Positions 1 to 8,748 of a stretch of 64,000 nucleotides of DNA are shown here, piece by piece. The DNA is from Franconibacter helveticus LMG 23732 (lineage in GTDB: Bacteria > Pseudomonadota > Gammaproteobacteria > Enterobacterales > Enterobacteriaceae). The stretch's first letter is position 1, and each line of letters opens with the position of its first letter. The notes below the pieces were generated by a model that saw only the letters and a program-made list of their open reading frames with translations, was not told the origin of the DNA and did no database searches. Made by a program: the position numbers and the translations under genes. The DNA lies in assembly GCF_000463115.2 (NCBI RefSeq), contig NZ_AWFX01000045.1, positions 62,001 to 126,000 of the forward strand, given 5' to 3'.

Positions 1-669
1 GCGAAACTGCCAACGGAAAAGCGCCCGGCGCTGGGCATTCTGCCGCTGGGAACAGCGAATGATTTCGCCACCAGCACCGGTATTCCCGTTGAACTGGACA
101 AAGCGTTGCAGCTGGCGATTATCGGCAAAGCTACGCCGATAGATATTGTGCAGGTAAACGACGACGCCTTTTTTATCAACATGGCGACCGGCGGCTTCGG
201 CACGCGCATTACCACGGAAACGCCGGAGAAACTGAAAGCGGCGCTGGGCGGCGTCTCTTATTTAATTCATGGCCTGATGCGCATGGATACGCTTAAGCCC
301 GACAGCTGCGAAATTCGCGGCGAAAACTTTCAGTGGCAGGGCGACGCGCTGGTTATCGGCATCGGTAACGGTCGCCAGGCGGGCGGCGGCCAGCAGCTTT
401 GTCCACAGGCGCTGATTAACGACGGTCTGCTGCACCTGCGTATTTTTACTGGCGAAGAGTTGCTGCCTGCGCTGTTTACCACCTTAACCCGCCCGGAAGA
501 GAGCCCGAATATTATCGACGGCAAATCAGCCTGGTTTGAGATAACCGCGCCGCACGACATTACCTTTAACCTCGACGGCGAGCCGCTGAGCGGCCAGCAT
601 TTTCGCATTGAGGTGCAGCCCGGCGCGCTAAGCTGCCGCCTGCCGCCCGACTGCGAACTGCTGAAATAA
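1..669 (+). CDS. yegS: Lipid kinase YegS (3' part)
   Basis: The frame is open from the first base, so the gene begins upstream; 222 codons are visible of about 300 usual for YegS. YegS belongs to the diacylglycerol kinase-like catalytic family (DAGK_cat) and phosphorylates lipids such as phosphatidylglycerol in vitro. The visible part opens with the nucleotide-binding region, where the PLGTANDFA motif (about residues 15-23 of the fragment) is the family hallmark. It continues through GNGRQAGGG and the C-terminal beta-sandwich ending in LDGEPLSG. The missing part would hold the N-terminal GGDGT motif. The gene runs towards fbaB and ends tail to tail with it across a shared terminator. The assignment is firm; the physiological substrate is not known from sequence. 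Confidence 0.93.
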   Translation, partial: AKLPTEKRPALGILPLGTANDFATSTGIPVELDKALQLAIIGKATPIDIVQVNDDAFFINMATGGFGTRITTETPEKLKAALGGVSYLIHGLMRMDTLKPDSCEIRGENFQWQGDALVIGIGNGRQAGGGQQLCPQALINDGLLHLRIFTGEELLPALFTTLTRPEESPNIIDGKSAWFEITAPHDITFNLDGEPLSGQHFRIEVQPGALSCRLPPDCELLK

Positions 670-765
670 TCGCTGTGGCGGGTAACGCTTTGTCTGCCCG
701 CCCGACAAAAGCCCCCTCCTTTGGGGAAAAGGGATAGCAAGAGAAGCCCGCCGTTCCCCAGACAT

Positions 766-796
766 AAAAAAACGCGCCCGCAGGCGCGTTTTCCTC
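766..796. terminator. Bidirectional terminator between yegS and fbaB
   Basis: An 8-bp perfect stem (aacgcgcc / ggcgcgtt, 771-778 and 783-790) with a 4-base loop is flanked on the left by a run of A. Read on the minus strand it is followed by seven T, which makes it a good intrinsic terminator for fbaB. On the plus strand the tail is only four T, so it is weaker for yegS. Confidence 0.85.
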
Positions 797-811
797 AGAC
801 GTTACCGTGAA

Positions 812-1864
812 TCAGGCAATCGTCACTTTGGCGTCCAGATAAACATCTTGCACCGCGTTAATCAGCTTCACGCCGTCGGCCATGGTTTTCTTAAACGCTT
901 TGCGACCGAGGATAAGCCCCATGCCGCCCGCGCGTTTGTTGATAACCGCCGTGCGCACCGCCTCTTCAAGGTCAGTTTCGCCGCCTGACGCGCCGCCGGA
1001 GTTGATCAACCCCGCCCGGCCCATATAGCAGTTCGCCAGTTGATAACGCACCAGATCGATCGGGTTATCGGTGGTCAGCTTGCTGTAGACGCGCTCGTCG
1101 GTATAGCCGAATTTCACCGCGTTGTAGCCGCCGTTGTTTTCCGCCATTTTCTGTTTAACGATATCCGCCCCGATAGTGGCGGCAAGATGGTTGGCCTGGC
1201 CGGTGAGGTCGGCGCTTGCGTGATAATCCACACCATCCTTTTTAAAAGACGCGTTACGCAGATAGGCCCACAGCACCGTCACCATGCCAAGCTCGTGCGC
1301 GCGCTCGAAAGCGGCGGAAATCTCTTCAATCTGGCGGCGCGACTCTTCGGAGCCGAAGTAAATGGTCGCCCCGACAGCGACCGCGCCCATATTAAACGCC
1401 TGCTCTACGCTTGCATAAAGCGTCTGGTCATACTGGGTGGGATAGCTCAGGGTTTCATTGTGGTTAAGCTTCACCAGGAAAGGAATGCGGTGGGCGTAGC
1501 GACGCGAAACCGAAGCCAGCACGCCGTAGGTGGAAGCGACACAGTTGCAGCCCGCCTCAATAGCCAGTTCAACGATGTTTTTCGGGTCGAAGTAGCGAGG
1601 GTTTGCCGCAAACGACGCGCCCGCCGAGTGCTCCACCCCCTGATCGACCGGTAAAATGGAAAGGTAGCCGGTGCCTGCCAGCCGCCCGGTGTTGTAAAGC
1701 GTCTGCATGTTACGCAACACCGCTGGCGGACGATTATTGTCGATCATAACGCGGTCGACATAATCTTCGCCGGGCAGGTAGAGCTGCTCTGCCGGAATAG
1801 TCATACAACGATGCTGTAACAGGCTTTCGGCATCTTTGCCAAGCAACTGCGCAATATCTGTCAT
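812..1864 (-). CDS. fbaB: Class I fructose-bisphosphate aldolase
   Basis: Cleaves fructose 1,6-bisphosphate to dihydroxyacetone phosphate and glyceraldehyde 3-phosphate through a Schiff base, without metal. The 350-residue product has the same length as E. coli FbaB and belongs to the DhnA/archaeal-type class I aldolases, not the animal type. The barrel motifs VDQGVEHS (about 73-80), KLNHNET (132-138) and GADIVKQK (232-239) are present; Lys237 in the last is the expected Schiff-base lysine. In E. coli this enzyme is favoured during growth on gluconeogenic carbon. The start ATG has a strong GGGAGAA ribosome site. The gene follows thiD on the same strand, but 145 bases with two clear hairpins separate them, so it probably has its own control. 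Confidence 0.95.
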   Translation of the reverse strand: MTDIAQLLGKDAESLLQHRCMTIPAEQLYLPGEDYVDRVMIDNNRPPAVLRNMQTLYNTGRLAGTGYLSILPVDQGVEHSAGASFAANPRYFDPKNIVELAIEAGCNCVASTYGVLASVSRRYAHRIPFLVKLNHNETLSYPTQYDQTLYASVEQAFNMGAVAVGATIYFGSEESRRQIEEISAAFERAHELGMVTVLWAYLRNASFKKDGVDYHASADLTGQANHLAATIGADIVKQKMAENNGGYNAVKFGYTDERVYSKLTTDNPIDLVRYQLANCYMGRAGLINSGGASGGETDLEEAVRTAVINKRAGGMGLILGRKAFKKTMADGVKLINAVQDVYLDAKVTIA

Positions 1865-1882
1865 AACTTTCTCCCGTAATTG

Positions 1883-1948
1883 CGACGGGCTCCATACCCG
1901 TCGGCATGATGATTCCCGCCCACGCGTTCATGGGCAGCAATCATCATG
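1883..1948 (-). promoter_or_regulatory. Two tandem stem-loops in the fbaB leader
   Basis: The fbaB upstream region holds two inverted repeats. The first is a 7-bp perfect stem (cgacggg / cccgtcg, 1883-1889 and 1897-1903). The second is larger: a 10-bp stem (catgatgatt / aatcatcatg, 1905-1914 and 1939-1948), a symmetric 3x3 internal loop, then a 5-bp stem (gccca / tgggc). The nearer stem ends about 18 bases before the fbaB start codon. They could form in the leader RNA or, if transcription reads through from thiD, between the genes. The function is unknown. Confidence 0.6.
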
Positions 1949-2009
1949 ATACTGAACAGCAAGAATTGCCATACGAAAGAAGTTTTTCAGTTCATTCTGC
2001 TGGCTCGCT

Positions 2010-2810
2010 TCACCACCAGGCATGAAAATGATGGACCGGCCCGATGCCTTCGCCTACTTCCAGCGTATCCGCCTGCGCAAGCGCCTGCGACAGCCATATT
2101 TTCGCCGCCGCTACGGTCTCTTCCCAGTTTGCATAGCGCGGACGCAGCGCCGCTAAGGCGCTGGAGAGGGTGCAGCCGGTGCCGTGCGTGTTTTTCGTTA
2201 CAATGCGCGGCGCGGTGAACCGCCGCGCGCCTGCGCGGGTGAACAGCCAGTCCGGGCTTTCTTTATCTTCCAGATGCCCGCCCTTCATTAATACCGCCTC
2301 GCAGCCGAGCGCCAGCAATGCTTCGCCCTGCTGATGCATCTCCTGTTCGTTTCGCGCATGCGCGGCGCCAAGCAGCGCTGCCGCCTCCGGCAAATTCGGC
2401 GTGATTATCGACACCTGCGGCAGCAGGCGCTGGCGAAGGGTGGCGACCGCCCCGGCTGAAAGCAGCGGATCGCCGCTTTTCGCCAGCATGACGGTATCCA
2501 GCACCACGTTTTTCACCTGGTAGCGCGCCAGCCGCTCTGCCACCGCCTCCACGATGTCGCTTTGCGCCAGCATGCCGATCTTTGTGGTGTCGATACGCAC
2601 ATCGCTGAAGACTGAATCCAGTTGCGCCGCCACAAACGCCGGTTCGATACGATAAACGGACTGCACGCCGCGGGTGTTTTGCGCCACCAGCGCCGTGATG
2701 ACCGAGCAGCCGTAAGCGCCGAGGGCGGAAAAGGTTTTGAGATCGGCCTGGATACCCGCGCCGCCGCTCGGATCGGTACCTGCGATAGTCAAAGCGTTGA
2801 TGCGTTTCAT
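2010..2810 (-). CDS. thiD: Hydroxymethylpyrimidine/phosphomethylpyrimidine kinase
   Basis: Phosphorylates HMP to HMP-P and then HMP-PP, the pyrimidine half of thiamine, and so also salvages free HMP. The product is 266 residues, the usual ThiD length. It has the ribokinase-like fold with [16 protein letters not shown] near the N-terminus (8-23) and the anion-hole motif [10 protein letters not shown] (209-218), with Cys213. The frame is open further upstream, but the ATG at 2810 matches the family N-terminus and overlaps the thiM stop as ATGA, showing translational coupling in a thiM-thiD operon. It is controlled through the TPP riboswitch ahead of thiM. Confidence 0.96.
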   Translation of the reverse strand: MKRINALTIAGTDPSGGAGIQADLKTFSALGAYGCSVITALVAQNTRGVQSVYRIEPAFVAAQLDSVFSDVRIDTTKIGMLAQSDIVEAVAERLARYQVKNVVLDTVMLAKSGDPLLSAGAVATLRQRLLPQVSIITPNLPEAAALLGAAHARNEQEMHQQGEALLALGCEAVLMKGGHLEDKESPDWLFTRAGARRFTAPRIVTKNTHGTGCTLSSALAALRPRYANWEETVAAAKIWLSQALAQADTLEVGEGIGPVHHFHAWW

Positions 2811-3595
2811 GCGCGGCCCTCCCCGTTGAGCTGGTAAAGGGCGTCGAGGAAAGCGGGCGTGAAAGAGCCGGGCCCGGCGCTTCGCTCCAGCGCAAGGCTG
2901 CCTGCGCGCTTCATTATCCAGCACCCCGCCGCCACATTCTCAAGCCGGTTTCCGGGAAGCGACGCGCAGGCGGCGACGACGGCGGAAAGCGCGCAGCCGG
3001 TGCCGACAACCCGCGTCATCAACGCATCGCCGCCGCGCACCGCCAGCGTGCGTTCGCCGTCAGTAATATAGTCCGCCTCGCCGGTTACGGCGACGATGGC
3101 GCCGCTGCGCCCGGCGAGCGTTTGGGCGGCATGCAACGCCGCCTCGGCGCTGGCGGTGCTGTCGACCCCTCGCCCGCCCTCGCTCAGCCCGGCCAGTGCA
3201 AGGATTTCCGAAGCGTTAGCGCGTATCGCCGCCGGACGCTGCGCCAGCACGTCCTGAGCAAAGCCGGTGCGAAAATCCAGCGCGCCGACAGCGACCGGGT
3301 CGAGCGTCCAGGGTTTGCCGGCGTGGTTTGCGCTCTCAATCGCGGCCTGCATCGCTGTTGCCCGTTCGCGGGTAAGCGTGCCGATGTTGATCAGCAAAGC
3401 GTCGGCAAGCCTCGCGAACTGGGCGGCTTCATCCGGCTCTATGACCATGGCGGGCGACGCGTTAAGCGCCAGCAATACGTTAGCGGTAAAGGTTTGCACC
3501 ACATCATTGGTCAGGCAATGAACGAGGGGGGAACGGGTACGAAGTTGGGTTAACACAGCGGCCGCTTGCGGGCCGGACAGCAGGTCAGGTTGCAT
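2807..3595 (-). CDS. thiM: Hydroxyethylthiazole kinase
   Basis: Phosphorylates 4-methyl-5-(2-hydroxyethyl)thiazole, salvaging the thiazole half of thiamine. At 262 residues it equals E. coli ThiM. The conserved blocks HCLTNDVVQ (26-34), [11 protein letters not shown] (95-105) and VGTGCALSA (197-205, catalytic Cys201) are all present. A GTG lies directly before the ATG, but the ribosome site (ggcaggag) is better spaced from the ATG at 3595, which also gives the family N-terminus MQ-DLL. It is the first gene of the operon, 45 bases downstream of the TPP aptamer, and overlaps thiD by four bases. Confidence 0.96.
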   Translation of the reverse strand: MQPDLLSGPQAAAVLTQLRTRSPLVHCLTNDVVQTFTANVLLALNASPAMVIEPDEAAQFARLADALLINIGTLTRERATAMQAAIESANHAGKPWTLDPVAVGALDFRTGFAQDVLAQRPAAIRANASEILALAGLSEGGRGVDSTASAEAALHAAQTLAGRSGAIVAVTGEADYITDGERTLAVRGGDALMTRVVGTGCALSAVVAACASLPGNRLENVAAGCWIMKRAGSLALERSAGPGSFTPAFLDALYQLNGEGRA

Positions 3596-3640
3596 CACTC
3601 TCTCCTGCCAGGCTTAAAAGAAGGGATACCGGGCAGGCAT

Positions 3641-3720
3641 CTGACTTCCCTACGCTGGCATTATCCAGATCAGGTAATACGGGTATTTCTCAGCCTTCAC
3701 AAAGAAGGGCACCCCGAGTC
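3641..3720 (-). promoter_or_regulatory. TPP (THI-box) riboswitch of thiMD
   Basis: Read on the minus strand, the order of conserved elements is GGGGTGCCC, GGCTGAGA, ATACCC, CCTGATCTGGATAATGCCAGCG and AGGGAA, the thi-box aptamer that binds thiamine pyrophosphate. In E. coli thiM the bound form hides the ribosome site. The ribosome site and start here lie only 45 bases beyond the aptamer with no strong terminator between, which favours translational control here too. Confidence 0.96.
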
Positions 3721-3996
3721 ATGTACAGCAATAAGTGTTCCGGCTTTTGGCCGTGGTGAAGGAGGATATTCGTGAAGCATGCGGAAGTAAAGGCGCAGGG
3801 GGAAGTTCACTAACAAGCCAGGATAACTCTCAAAACGCAGCGAACCCCCCGCCGGTAGCGCGTCGGACATGATAAATATTCTCTTCACTTATGTATGTCA
3901 TATTTCTATACACACAAAACCTTGCAAGGCGTTGGCCTGGCAGGGAAAGATAATCTGGCGAACCGTGTGACAAGCCCTGTACAACGTGGAGAATAC
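3721..3996. other. thiM-rcnB spacer, no gene recognised
   Basis: E. coli carries rcnR and rcnA between thiM and rcnB; neither is present here. The spacer should hold the thiMD promoter (leftward) and the rcnB promoter (rightward). A short minus-strand frame from 3888 would run into the riboswitch and stop at 3697; I do not count it as a gene. Confidence 0.6.
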
Positions 3997-4323
3997 ATGA
4001 ACAAAACAAAAATGATGCTTCTGGGCGCGCTGCTTACCGTAGCGGGAACTGTCTTTGCCGCGCAGCCTGCGGCGCCGAAAGGGCTGGATGCCTACGAAGT
4101 GAAGGAGTTCCATTCCGACTCGCGCAAATTCGTTATTGGCGACATCGTGCCGGATATGTACCGCACAGAAGAGTACAACATCAAAAAATGGCAGCTTCGC
4201 AACCTGCCTGCGCCTGAAGCCGGCAGCCACTGGACTTATATGGGCGGCAACTATGTGCTGATAACCGACGCAGAAGGCAAAATTCTTAAGGCGATGAACG
4301 GCGATATTTTTTATCACCACTAA
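3997..4323 (+). CDS. rcnB: Periplasmic nickel/cobalt homeostasis protein RcnB
   Basis: RcnB is a small periplasmic protein that tunes nickel and cobalt export by the RcnA pump in E. coli. The 108-residue product starts with a clear signal peptide (MNKTKMMLLGALL, cut near VFA-AQ). The conserved C-terminal half includes VPDMYRTEEYNIKKWQLRNLPAP and ends in GDIFYHH. The frame is open upstream to 3895, but the ATG at 3997 has a GTGGAGA ribosome site and begins the signal peptide. Its usual partners rcnR (repressor) and rcnA (efflux) are not beside it, so either they lie elsewhere or RcnB acts alone here. Confidence 0.9.
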   Translation: MNKTKMMLLGALLTVAGTVFAAQPAAPKGLDAYEVKEFHSDSRKFVIGDIVPDMYRTEEYNIKKWQLRNLPAPEAGSHWTYMGGNYVLITDAEGKILKAMNGDIFYHH

Positions 4324-4360
4324 TCCCTTCAGGCTGCCTTTTCGCTTTTGTCCCCCTTCT

Positions 4361-4389
4361 CAGGCGGCGCTTTCTGTAAGCGTCGCCTG
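4361..4389 (+). terminator. Hairpin downstream of rcnB
   Basis: A stem of caggcg, a G-T wobble, then cgctt pairs with aagcg and cgcctg around a 5-base loop, giving about 12 pairs. It lies 38 bases after the rcnB stop and is a candidate transcript end. The T-rich stretch comes only some 18 bases later, so it is not a textbook intrinsic terminator. Confidence 0.4.
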
Positions 4390-4514
4390 GCGCTCCGCCT
4401 TATCTTTTTCCCCCCCATTTCTGACGGCTTATCGCGCGCGTCATTTCTTTATAAATTAAAGCCCTGCTTTACGGTGCCGATACTTATTCAAACAATTCAC
4501 AGTAAGGATGCTTT

Positions 4515-5123
4515 ATGAAACGCGCGCTTGTTCCCGTTGCGCTGGTGATGCTGAGCGCCGCCGGCGCCGCTGTGGCGAAACCGCTTACCGAAAGTTTGCT
4601 GCGCTGCGACAGTCAGTTTTTCAGCGAGCTTTATGCTCAACAGGCAAAATTCACTCACACCGCCCCGCTGGTAAAAGATAACCAGCGTCACGCCTGGTTT
4701 GCCCCGCCCAAAAATGATGCCGGGATAGTCTGGTTCGCCCAGCCGGTTCATATGCAGCAACTGACGCTTTCAGGCTTTTATCTCCAGCAAAACAACCTGG
4801 ATAAGTTGGGCAACTATTTTTACTGGGGATGGGTGATTAAGGAATCGCCGCAGGCGGTGATGGCTGCGCTGCCAGAGGTGAACTGGCAATCTACAGGCGA
4901 CGGGTATATTACCAACGCCATGATTAAACGCCCCGGCGACAGTAAATGGCAGGTTAACAACACAGCGGTGAGCGGCATAGCGCCTGCCGAAGGCAGCGTG
5001 GAAAAGCTGGCTATCTTAAGCGTGAACAAAGATAAAACCCTGCTGCTGTGTACGTTGCAGGGTAGCGTGACCGATGAAATTTTACTGCCGTTGCGCCCGG
5101 ATTTAGCAGGAGGCAAAAAATGA
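4515..5123 (+). CDS. Exported protein of unknown function
   Basis: I do not recognise this 202-residue protein. It has a Sec signal peptide (MKRALVPVALVMLSAAGAAVA, cut before KPLTES). The mature part has two cysteines (LLRCDSQ near residue 30 and LLLCTLQ near 180) that could form a disulfide, and is rich in Trp and Tyr (WFAPP, WFAQP, YFYWGWVI). There is no membrane segment after the signal and no lipobox, so a soluble periplasmic protein is likely. The ribosome site is AGTAAGGA. Its stop overlaps the start of the next gene as ATGA, so the two are translated together and probably work together. E. coli K-12 has unrelated genes at this place. The base composition resembles that of its neighbours. 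Confidence 0.75.
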   Translation: MKRALVPVALVMLSAAGAAVAKPLTESLLRCDSQFFSELYAQQAKFTHTAPLVKDNQRHAWFAPPKNDAGIVWFAQPVHMQQLTLSGFYLQQNNLDKLGNYFYWGWVIKESPQAVMAALPEVNWQSTGDGYITNAMIKRPGDSKWQVNNTAVSGIAPAEGSVEKLAILSVNKDKTLLLCTLQGSVTDEILLPLRPDLAGGKK

Positions 5124-5656
5124 TCAAACCCCTTTTACTCTGCGGCGCTGTCGCGTTGCTCACGGCTTGCGCAGGGGCAGGCAAATCGCCGTCGGCGGGA
5201 ACCAGCGAACCGCAAGCGGTAGCGGCAGGCGATCCGCCGCACGGCGTTATTAAGCTGCTGCTTGATGACGAGGGGGGCACTTACGCCGATCTGCGCGCCG
5301 TTTCTACCTGGCAGGGCAACTCCCGTCTGCGTCGCTTCTATATTATTAATAATTACAGCAAGCAGACCGTTATCCACCAGGATCCGCCGCTTATCATTAC
5401 CAGCTCGCGCGCCAATAGCGTCATTAACTGCGATACGCAGGAGCGCACGCTGTTTGATCGCATCTATTTCTCAAAGCCTTATGCGCAGGGTGATGCCATC
5501 GCCTCGTCCCGGCAGGACGCCGTCGGCCAGTGGAGCGCGTTTCCCAAAGAGTCGCTGATTGGCATTGTCGCCGGCATGGTTTGCCAGCTGGATCCGTCCC
5601 GTCTGAAGCCTGAGCCGCCAGCGCAAAGCGAGCCTACGCGACTGGGCGCGCTCTGA
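5120..5656 (+). CDS. Outer-membrane-type lipoprotein, surface-adhesin E-like
   Basis: The 178-residue product carries a lipoprotein signal: MIKPLLLCGAVALLTAC with lipobox LTAC and lipidated Cys17. Ala-Gly at +2/+3 predicts the outer membrane. A Pro/Ser/Ala-rich linker (about 18-42) leads to a domain with the pattern W-x(n)-R-R-F-Y-x-I-N-N-Y, then VINCDTQERT, RIYFSKPYAQG and WSAFPKES, with a final Cys in GMVCQL. That arrangement (paired Cys, Trp-Pro-x-S near the end) resembles the surface-adhesin E family of small enterobacterial and Haemophilus proteins; this match is from memory and moderate. It overlaps the preceding gene by four bases and has a strong AGGAGG ribosome site inside that gene. 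A terminator follows immediately. Confidence 0.72.
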   Translation: MIKPLLLCGAVALLTACAGAGKSPSAGTSEPQAVAAGDPPHGVIKLLLDDEGGTYADLRAVSTWQGNSRLRRFYIINNYSKQTVIHQDPPLIITSSRANSVINCDTQERTLFDRIYFSKPYAQGDAIASSRQDAVGQWSAFPKESLIGIVAGMVCQLDPSRLKPEPPAQSEPTRLGAL

Positions 5657-5663
5657 CGCCACA

Positions 5664-5692
5664 GCAAAAAGCCGCTTAACAGCGGCTTTTTT
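5664..5692. terminator. Bidirectional terminator
   Basis: A perfect stem (aaaaagccgct / agcggcttttt, loop taac) has an A run on the left and a T run on the right. It serves the lipoprotein gene on the plus strand and yehS on the minus strand. Confidence 0.9.
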
Positions 5693-5696
5693 ATGC

Positions 5697-6161
5697 TTAC
5701 GCCGGGCGCAGCCTCGCCGCTAACCCACGCAAGAAGTTACGCAGAAACTGGTCGCCGCATTCGCGGTAGTTTTTATGATCGGGCGCCCGCATCATCGCCG
5801 TCACTTCCGGCAGGGAGATGCGGAGTTTTTGCTCCAGCATGATAGCCACAATGTCATCGGTTTTCAGTGCGAACGCCACGCGTAACTTCTTGAGGATAAT
5901 ATTGTTATTCGTTTTACGCTCGGCGCGCAGCGCAGGCTTGCTTTCATCTTTGCCGCGTCGCGAGTAGATAAGCCCGTTGAGAAAAGCGTTCAGCACCACA
6001 TCCGGGCAACGCTGAAAACCTTCCTCTTCCTCTTTTTTGGTATAAGCGACCATTTGCTCTACCGGCACCGGGCTGTCCGCCAGCGCCAGGATCGCGACCA
6101 TGTCGTTATTGCTGAGTTTCAGCATGTAGCGCACGCTACGTAATACATCATTATTTATCAT
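5697..6161 (-). CDS. yehS: DUF1456 protein YehS
   Basis: The 154-residue cytoplasmic protein matches YehS (156 in E. coli) and consists of two copies of the DUF1456 repeat. The first starts NNDVLRSVRYMLKLSNNDMVAILAL (residues 3-27), the second NNIILKKLRVAFALKTDDIVAIMLE (about 85-109). Each repeat is a small helical unit, ending in LNAFLNGLIYSRRG and LRNFLRGLAARLR. The function is unknown; the repeats suggest a helical binding domain. It lies downstream of btsSR on the same strand with 63 bases between, as in E. coli, but nothing shows co-transcription. Confidence 0.92.
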   Translation of the reverse strand: MINNDVLRSVRYMLKLSNNDMVAILALADSPVPVEQMVAYTKKEEEEGFQRCPDVVLNAFLNGLIYSRRGKDESKPALRAERKTNNNIILKKLRVAFALKTDDIVAIMLEQKLRISLPEVTAMMRAPDHKNYRECGDQFLRNFLRGLAARLRPA

Positions 6162-6224
6162 TGCGGGCTTATCTCACCGTTTCGACTTGCGGGGGCGGCA
6201 GTATAGCCGCATGAAGGAAATACC

Positions 6225-6953
6225 CTAAGCGGTTTTCAGTCCCAGCGTCTCTTTTAGCTTTTTCAGGTAACGACGGCTTACCGGCACCGTTTGCCCATGG
6301 CGCAGCAGCAGCTCCGCCTGGCCATTCTCTTCAAGACGAATCTCTTTCAGGTGCGACATATTCACCAGATACTGACGATGGCAGCGCAGCAGCGGCGTGC
6401 GGCTTTCCAGCGTGCGCAGCGTGAGTTCGGTAAACCCCTCCTGCCCTTCACTGCTGGTGACGAAAACGCCGCTCATGCGGCTGGTCACAAACGCCACTTC
6501 TTCCATTTGCAGCAGGTAAATGCGGCTGTGGCCGGTGCAGGGAATATATTTAAGCCCCTCTTCCCCTGGATTAAGCACCGAAACATCCTGCGTGGTGCGC
6601 TCGCTGCGCAAGCGGTTCAGCGTGCGGGAAAGCCGCGCATGTTCAATGGGCTTCAGGAGGTAGTCAAAGGCGTGCTCTTCAAACGCCTGCACCGCGTATT
6701 CATCAAAAGCGGTGAGAAACACTATCCAGGGGCGCTGCTCCGGGTCAAGCATGCCTGCCATCTCCAGCCCGGAAATGCGCGGCATCTGGATATCCAGAAA
6801 GAGCACGTCGGGGCGCAGGCGATGCACGGCGCCGATAGCTTCCACCGCGTTAGCGCACTCGCCGACGATTTCAATATCGCTCTCGTCCTGCAACAGCACG
6901 CGCAGGTTCTCGCGCGCCAGCGGTTCATCATCCACGATCAGCACTTTAATCAT
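6225..6953 (-). CDS. btsR: Pyruvate-responsive response regulator BtsR
   Basis: LytTR-family response regulator of the BtsS/BtsR system, which in E. coli senses external pyruvate and switches on the pyruvate transporter gene btsT. The 242-residue product has an N-terminal receiver domain ([13 protein letters not shown], phospho-acceptor Asp54 in FLDIQMP, Lys in LLKPIEHA). The C-terminal LytTR DNA-binding domain spans about 138-240 ([30 protein letters not shown]). Its start overlaps the btsS stop as ATGA. No btsT copy is in this window, so the main target lies elsewhere. Confidence 0.95.
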   Translation of the reverse strand: MIKVLIVDDEPLARENLRVLLQDESDIEIVGECANAVEAIGAVHRLRPDVLFLDIQMPRISGLEMAGMLDPEQRPWIVFLTAFDEYAVQAFEEHAFDYLLKPIEHARLSRTLNRLRSERTTQDVSVLNPGEEGLKYIPCTGHSRIYLLQMEEVAFVTSRMSGVFVTSSEGQEGFTELTLRTLESRTPLLRCHRQYLVNMSHLKEIRLEENGQAELLLRHGQTVPVSRRYLKKLKETLGLKTA

Positions 6954-8635
6954 GCTGTCTCCTCCAGAGGTAAGCGTAGGGTAATACGGGTAAAACAGTC
7001 GGTTTTATAGTTAACCGAAATACCGCACTCGTCGCCGAAGCGGGCGCGAAGGCGCTTATCCACAAGGCTCATGCCAAGGCCGTTTTGCCCGGGCGTTGGC
7101 TGATAAAGCCCCGCGTTATCTTCTATTTCCACCAGCAAATGGCCCCCTTCGCAGCGGGCGTTAAGCATAATCTCGCCCGGGCCCAGTAGCTGTGAAGTGC
7201 CGTGCTTGATGGCATTTTCCACAATCGGTTGCAGCGTAAAAGCCGGCAGCCTGACATGCGTATGTTCTTGCGGCAGGTTTATTTGCACCCGTAAATGAGA
7301 CTGAAAACGCGCCTGCTCAATTTGCAGGTAAGCGTTCACATGTTCTATCTCATCCGCCAGGGTAACAATTTCCGCCGGGCGCTTAAGGTTTTTACGAAAG
7401 AAGGTCGACAGGTACTGCACCAGCTGGCATGCCTGGTTGCTGTCGCGGCGGATCACCGCCATCAGCGTGTTGAGCGCGTTAAACAGAAAATGCGGGTTGA
7501 CCTGGGCGTGCAGCAGCTTAATTTCCGACTGCGCCAGCAGCGCGTTCTGGCGCTCATACTGGCCCGCCAGGATTTGCGCGGAAAGCAGCTGCGCAATGCC
7601 CTCGCCCAGCGTGCGATTTATGGAACTAAAAAGACGGTTTTTCGCTTCATAAAGCTTGATGGTGCCGATAACCCGGCGGTTCTCGCCGCGCAGCGGAATA
7701 ACCAGCGTCGAACCCAGCTTACAGTTAGGGTGCAGCGAACAGCGGTACGGCACTTCGTTGCCGTCGGCGTAGACGACTTCGCCCGTCTCCAGCGCGCGCT
7801 GCGTCCAGCGGGACGAAATAGGGTTGCCGGGCAGATGGTGATCGTCGCCGATGCCGGTAAACGCCAGCAGCTTTTCCCGGTCGGTGATCGCCACCGCGCC
7901 GATATCCAGCTCCTTATAAAGCACCTGCGCCACCTTCATGCTGTTCTCGACGTTAAAGCCCTGGCGCAGGATCCCCTCCGTCGAGGCGGCGACTTTCAGG
8001 GCAGTGGCGGAAAACGCGGTGGTGTATTTTTCAAACATGGCGCGCTTGTCGAGCAAAATGCGCATAAAGAGCGCGGCGCCGACGGTATTGGTGACCATCA
8101 TCGGCGCGGCGATGTTCTTGACTAACGCCAGCGCATCGTCGAACGGCCGGGCTATCAGCAAAATAATGCCCATCTGCACCAGCTCCGCCACGAAAGTAAT
8201 GGCGCCTGCGGTCAGCGGCCTGAAAACTTTGTCGCTGCGCCCGCGCCGCGCCAGCACGCTGTGCACCAGTCCGCCAAGCAGCCCTTCGACAATGGTAGAG
8301 ACCATGCAGCTCAGCGCCGTCATGCCGCCGAGCGAATAGCGGTGCAGACCGCCGGTCAACCCCACCAGCCCGCCCACCAGCGGACCGCCGAGCAGCCCGC
8401 CCATCACGGCGCCGATGGCGCGGGTGTTGGCGATGGAGTCCTGAATATGCAGGCCGAAATAGGTGCCCATAATGCAGAAAATGGAAAAGGTGACGTAGCA
8501 GAGCAGCTTGTGCGGCGGGCGCACCGTCACCTGCATTAGCGGAATAAAGAGGCGGGTTTTGCTCATCAGCCAGGCGATGACCAGAAAGACGCACATCTGC
8601 TGAAGCAGCAACAGCACCAGATTGAACTCGTACAT
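6950..8635 (-). CDS. btsS: Pyruvate-sensing histidine kinase BtsS
   Basis: Membrane sensor kinase partner of BtsR. The 561-residue product (same as E. coli) has a 5TMR-LYT membrane domain with several hydrophobic segments in residues 1-195. A GAF-type domain follows (about 225-355, with [17 protein letters not shown]), then a LytS-type kinase domain. The phospho-acceptor is His382 in [13 protein letters not shown], and the ATPase N-box is [12 protein letters not shown]. Two adjacent ATG codons occur (8638, 8635); I chose the second because the GGGGTGG ribosome site is then better spaced and the length matches the family. It is translated ahead of and coupled with btsR. Confidence 0.95.
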   Translation of the reverse strand: MYEFNLVLLLLQQMCVFLVIAWLMSKTRLFIPLMQVTVRPPHKLLCYVTFSIFCIMGTYFGLHIQDSIANTRAIGAVMGGLLGGPLVGGLVGLTGGLHRYSLGGMTALSCMVSTIVEGLLGGLVHSVLARRGRSDKVFRPLTAGAITFVAELVQMGIILLIARPFDDALALVKNIAAPMMVTNTVGAALFMRILLDKRAMFEKYTTAFSATALKVAASTEGILRQGFNVENSMKVAQVLYKELDIGAVAITDREKLLAFTGIGDDHHLPGNPISSRWTQRALETGEVVYADGNEVPYRCSLHPNCKLGSTLVIPLRGENRRVIGTIKLYEAKNRLFSSINRTLGEGIAQLLSAQILAGQYERQNALLAQSEIKLLHAQVNPHFLFNALNTLMAVIRRDSNQACQLVQYLSTFFRKNLKRPAEIVTLADEIEHVNAYLQIEQARFQSHLRVQINLPQEHTHVRLPAFTLQPIVENAIKHGTSQLLGPGEIMLNARCEGGHLLVEIEDNAGLYQPTPGQNGLGMSLVDKRLRARFGDECGISVNYKTDCFTRITLRLPLEETA

Positions 8636-8748
8636 CATCCCACCCCTTCGTTCGAAAGGGCGTAAAATACCCCGCCGCGCTATAACTTTCTATGAAGGTA
8701 TACAAAAAATTAATTTCATTAGGCGTAACTTAAGAAAAAGGAGCGGAT

